A program made the translations under genes and the position numbers. From Pirellula sp. (GTDB taxonomy: Bacteria; Planctomycetota; Planctomycetia; Pirellulales; Lacipirellulaceae), in NCBI GenBank assembly GCA_013822725.1, contig PNKX01000013.1, forward strand, positions 1 through 64,000: 64,000 nt of DNA, in the 5' to 3' direction. Within the stretch, counting starts at the first letter, position 1, and each line of letters begins with the position of its first letter. A model generated the notes under the pieces. It ran no database searches and had not been told where the DNA came from. It worked only from the letters and a program-made list of their open reading frames with translations. Shown in pieces: positions 62,304-64,000 of this stretch.

Positions 62304-63587
62304 ATGAGCAATTCATCAAAACGGACGCTGGCGATCATCGCCAATGCGCCGTCGCCTTATCGAATTGCTCAGCACCTGCGCATCGCCGACGAGATGGGCG
62401 AGCAAGTTGAGCTCTGGTCGATCTTTCTGAACGAGCATAATTGGCAACCATGGAGTCATGCCCTCCCGGAGAAGATTCGCCCGGTCGTCTTTGGCCCAGG
62501 CGAATCCGTGGGTCGCAAGAAAAACCTTGCCGCGGTTTGGAGCGACTGGCGTAAGGCGGGCCGCGTCATCCGCTGGCTCAAGGAACATCGCGTCGAAGCC
62601 GCCGTCACGACTGGGTGCAACAGCGTCGGCCTGATGCGAATCATTGCCTGGTGTCGCCGCAACGGCTTGCCGAATTACATGTTCGCCGATTCCAACGTCT
62701 ACGGAGATCGCGTCACCGGCTGGCGACGTTGGGTCAAACGCCATTACCTCAGTTGGGTGGTCAGAAGCCTCTCCGGACTGATGCCTTGCGGCGAATACGG
62801 AAGGCGCTACTTCGAGGCATACGGCGGCGCGGCCAAGCCCTCCTTCTTCATGCCGCATGAACCTGACTATCGACGCATCTTCGAGACGACCGACGACGAC
62901 CGCGATCGCGCGGAAACCAAGTTCCAACTGCAGAAGGGACGGCGTCGGTTCATCTATTCTGGAAGGTTGGCGGCAGTTAAACGAGTCGACACGCTGATCG
63001 ATGCGTTCGCCAAAATTGCCGGCGATCGTCCCGACTGGGACCTTCTCATCGTGGGCGGCGGACCGCTCGAAGCTGAATTGAAGTCGCGCGTCCCCGCCGC
63101 GTTGCTCAACCGCTTCGCTTGGACAGGGTTTATCGACGACCCATATGAACTGGCGGCGCTCTACACCTGCGGCGAAGTATTCATCTTGCCAAGCAGCTAT
63201 GAGCCCTGGGCAGTTGTCGTCTGCGAAGCAGCGGCTGCGGGGTTGGCGATCATCGCCAGCCAAGTCGTGGGAGCTGCAGGCGAACTATGCCGCGACGGGG
63301 TGAACGGCCGCGCGTTTCCCCCAGGCAGTGTCGACGCCTTGGCGGACGCCTTGCTCGAAATGTCGGCGGACGATGATCGACTGCACGAGTATCGATTGGC
63401 GTCGCTGCGCGTGTTGGACGACTGGCGGCGGCGCGGCGATCCGGTGCAAGGAGTGCGGCTTGCACTGGCCGACGCCAACTTGCTCCCCTCCCCGCCGCCG
63501 GTGCAACCGCATCCTGCGACGCCGACGTCATTAGACCGTCCGACGCGCGACGAGTCGGCCAGTGTGGGCGGCGCGTTGCATCGCTAA
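62304..63587 (+). CDS. Glycosyltransferase family 4 protein
   Basis: A 427-residue GT-B glycosyltransferase. The N-domain shows LAIIANAPSPYRIAQHLRIA, the C-domain RRFIYSGRLAAVKRVDTLID, WDLLIVGGGPLEAELKSRVP, FAWTGFIDDPYELAALYTCG and FILPSSYEPWAVVVCEAAAAG, the GT4 donor-binding E-P-W..E pattern. The C-terminal 30 residues are Pro/Ser-rich and probably disordered. ATG 62304 is preferred; an open frame from 62007 overlaps the FkbM gene and is not family-like. GGAAGCTG lies upstream. It reads in one direction with the other cluster genes. Confidence 0.9.
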   Translation: MSNSSKRTLAIIANAPSPYRIAQHLRIADEMGEQVELWSIFLNEHNWQPWSHALPEKIRPVVFGPGESVGRKKNLAAVWSDWRKAGRVIRWLKEHRVEAAVTTGCNSVGLMRIIAWCRRNGLPNYMFADSNVYGDRVTGWRRWVKRHYLSWVVRSLSGLMPCGEYGRRYFEAYGGAAKPSFFMPHEPDYRRIFETTDDDRDRAETKFQLQKGRRRFIYSGRLAAVKRVDTLIDAFAKIAGDRPDWDLLIVGGGPLEAELKSRVPAALLNRFAWTGFIDDPYELAALYTCGEVFILPSSYEPWAVVVCEAAAAGLAIIASQVVGAAGELCRDGVNGRAFPPGSVDALADALLEMSADDDRLHEYRLASLRVLDDWRRRGDPVQGVRLALADANLLPSPPPVQPHPATPTSLDRPTRDESASVGGALHR

Positions 63588-63649
63588 CGAACCATTTATT
63601 GACGCCGAAGCGTTCTGATTGTCGCTGAGTCCAGATTCTTGAGTGGTCG

Positions 63650-64000
63650 ATGCCCCTACCTAACGTCTTAATCATCGGGGCCATGAAAGCAGGGACGACG
63701 AGTCTCTACATGGACATTGCCGATCGCCGCGGCGCATTTCTGGCTCAAGATAAAGAGCCGCACGCGCTGTGCCACGACGATGTGCTCTCACCGACGGGTC
63801 GCGCCTCCTACGAAGCCAAATATGAACAAGCCCCTGCTGGGGCCCTGTGCTGCGACGCCTCAACTGGCTATGCCAAACGGCCAGACTTTGATGGCGTCGT
63901 CGAGCGGGCGATTCGCGTATTGCCCGCCGGATTCAAGGCGATTTATGTGGTCCGCCATCCCATCGAGCGGATTATCAGCCAGCATCACCACGAGCATACT
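63650..64000 (+). CDS. Sulfotransferase, partial (runs off the window)
   Basis: The first 117 residues of a second sulfotransferase, cut by the window end at 64000. It starts MPLPNVLIIGAMKAGTTSLY, the 5'-phosphosulfate loop, near residue 10 of a family that includes heparan-sulfate N-sulfotransferase-like enzymes. YVVRHPIERIISQHHHEHT gives the 3'-phosphate site. ATG 63650 follows a GAGTGG sequence, 62 bp after the glycosyltransferase stop. No stop is reached, so the length is unknown. With the sulfotransferase at 52641 it strengthens the case for a sulfated glycan. Confidence 0.88.
   Translation, partial: MPLPNVLIIGAMKAGTTSLYMDIADRRGAFLAQDKEPHALCHDDVLSPTGRASYEAKYEQAPAGALCCDASTGYAKRPDFDGVVERAIRVLPAGFKAIYVVRHPIERIISQHHHEHT

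Overview
The window looks like chromosomal DNA of a high-GC planctomycete, most likely of the order Pirellulales (an inference; no 16S rRNA gene is present). The signs are five proteins ending in a Val-Pro-Glu-Pro, hydrophobic helix, Arg-rich PEP-CTERM sorting signal, dockerin-like DxDxDGxVDGADFLxWQ repeats, the LESRR(A)LA-type N-terminus of a giant secreted protein, a Ser/Thr kinase divergent from an ECF sigma gene, TIGR03790 and DUF1570 proteins, expanded sulfatases, lipid A genes (lpxD, lpxI), and intergenic DNA full of GC-rich palindromic repeats.

Layout. 1-9.8 kb: two PEP-CTERM surface proteins, a peptidase-E-like enzyme, a broken alpha/beta hydrolase followed by an SDR oxidoreductase, and a secreted CXXCH/terpene-cyclase-fold protein, set among two nested pairs of inverted repeats (A/A' and B/B'). 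9.8-15.9 kb: an exported propeller plus alpha/alpha-barrel protein, tRNA-Lys(CTT), a DUF1570 metalloprotease-like protein divergent from trpC, and a PEP-CTERM protein. 16-18.8 kb: a compact regulatory locus of three or four very small genes, a degenerate receiver protein, three dyad operator-like sites and a short sigma-54 activator. 19.3-22.9 kb: an exported methyltransferase-like protein, lpxI, lpxD and a membrane J-domain protein. 23-28.4 kb: lhr helicase overlapping a Nei/Fpg glycosylase. 28.6-32.4 kb: a 1,260-residue modular secreted sugar-dehydrogenase-like protein. 32.6-40.8 kb: regulatory and housekeeping genes (membrane Ser/Thr kinase, ECF sigma, DUF1801, ybaB, rpoN, dual-specificity phosphatase, zinc-ribbon PH protein, nrdR). 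41-45.5 kb: mutS, carrying an unusual in-frame insert, and a TIGR03790 protein. 45.5-52 kb: two paralogous secreted sulfatases. 52.6-64 kb: a polysaccharide cluster on the + strand with a sulfotransferase, two family-4 glycosyltransferases, a GDP-mannose-3,5-epimerase-like enzyme, a UDP-GlcNAc 2-epimerase, a WecA/TagO-like initiating transferase, a flippase, an FkbM methyltransferase and a second sulfotransferase cut by the window end.

How it fits together (inference). The last 12 kb can make, initiate, decorate (methyl, sulfate) and export a surface glycan. The adjacent sulfatases would act on sulfated glycans outside the cell. The PEP-CTERM proteins need an exosortase that is not in this window. 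Sigma-54 (rpoN) and one sigma-54 activator are both present.

Limits: all homology calls are by eye from motifs and length. No identity values or database searches were possible, and most start codons are judgement calls that are stated case by case.
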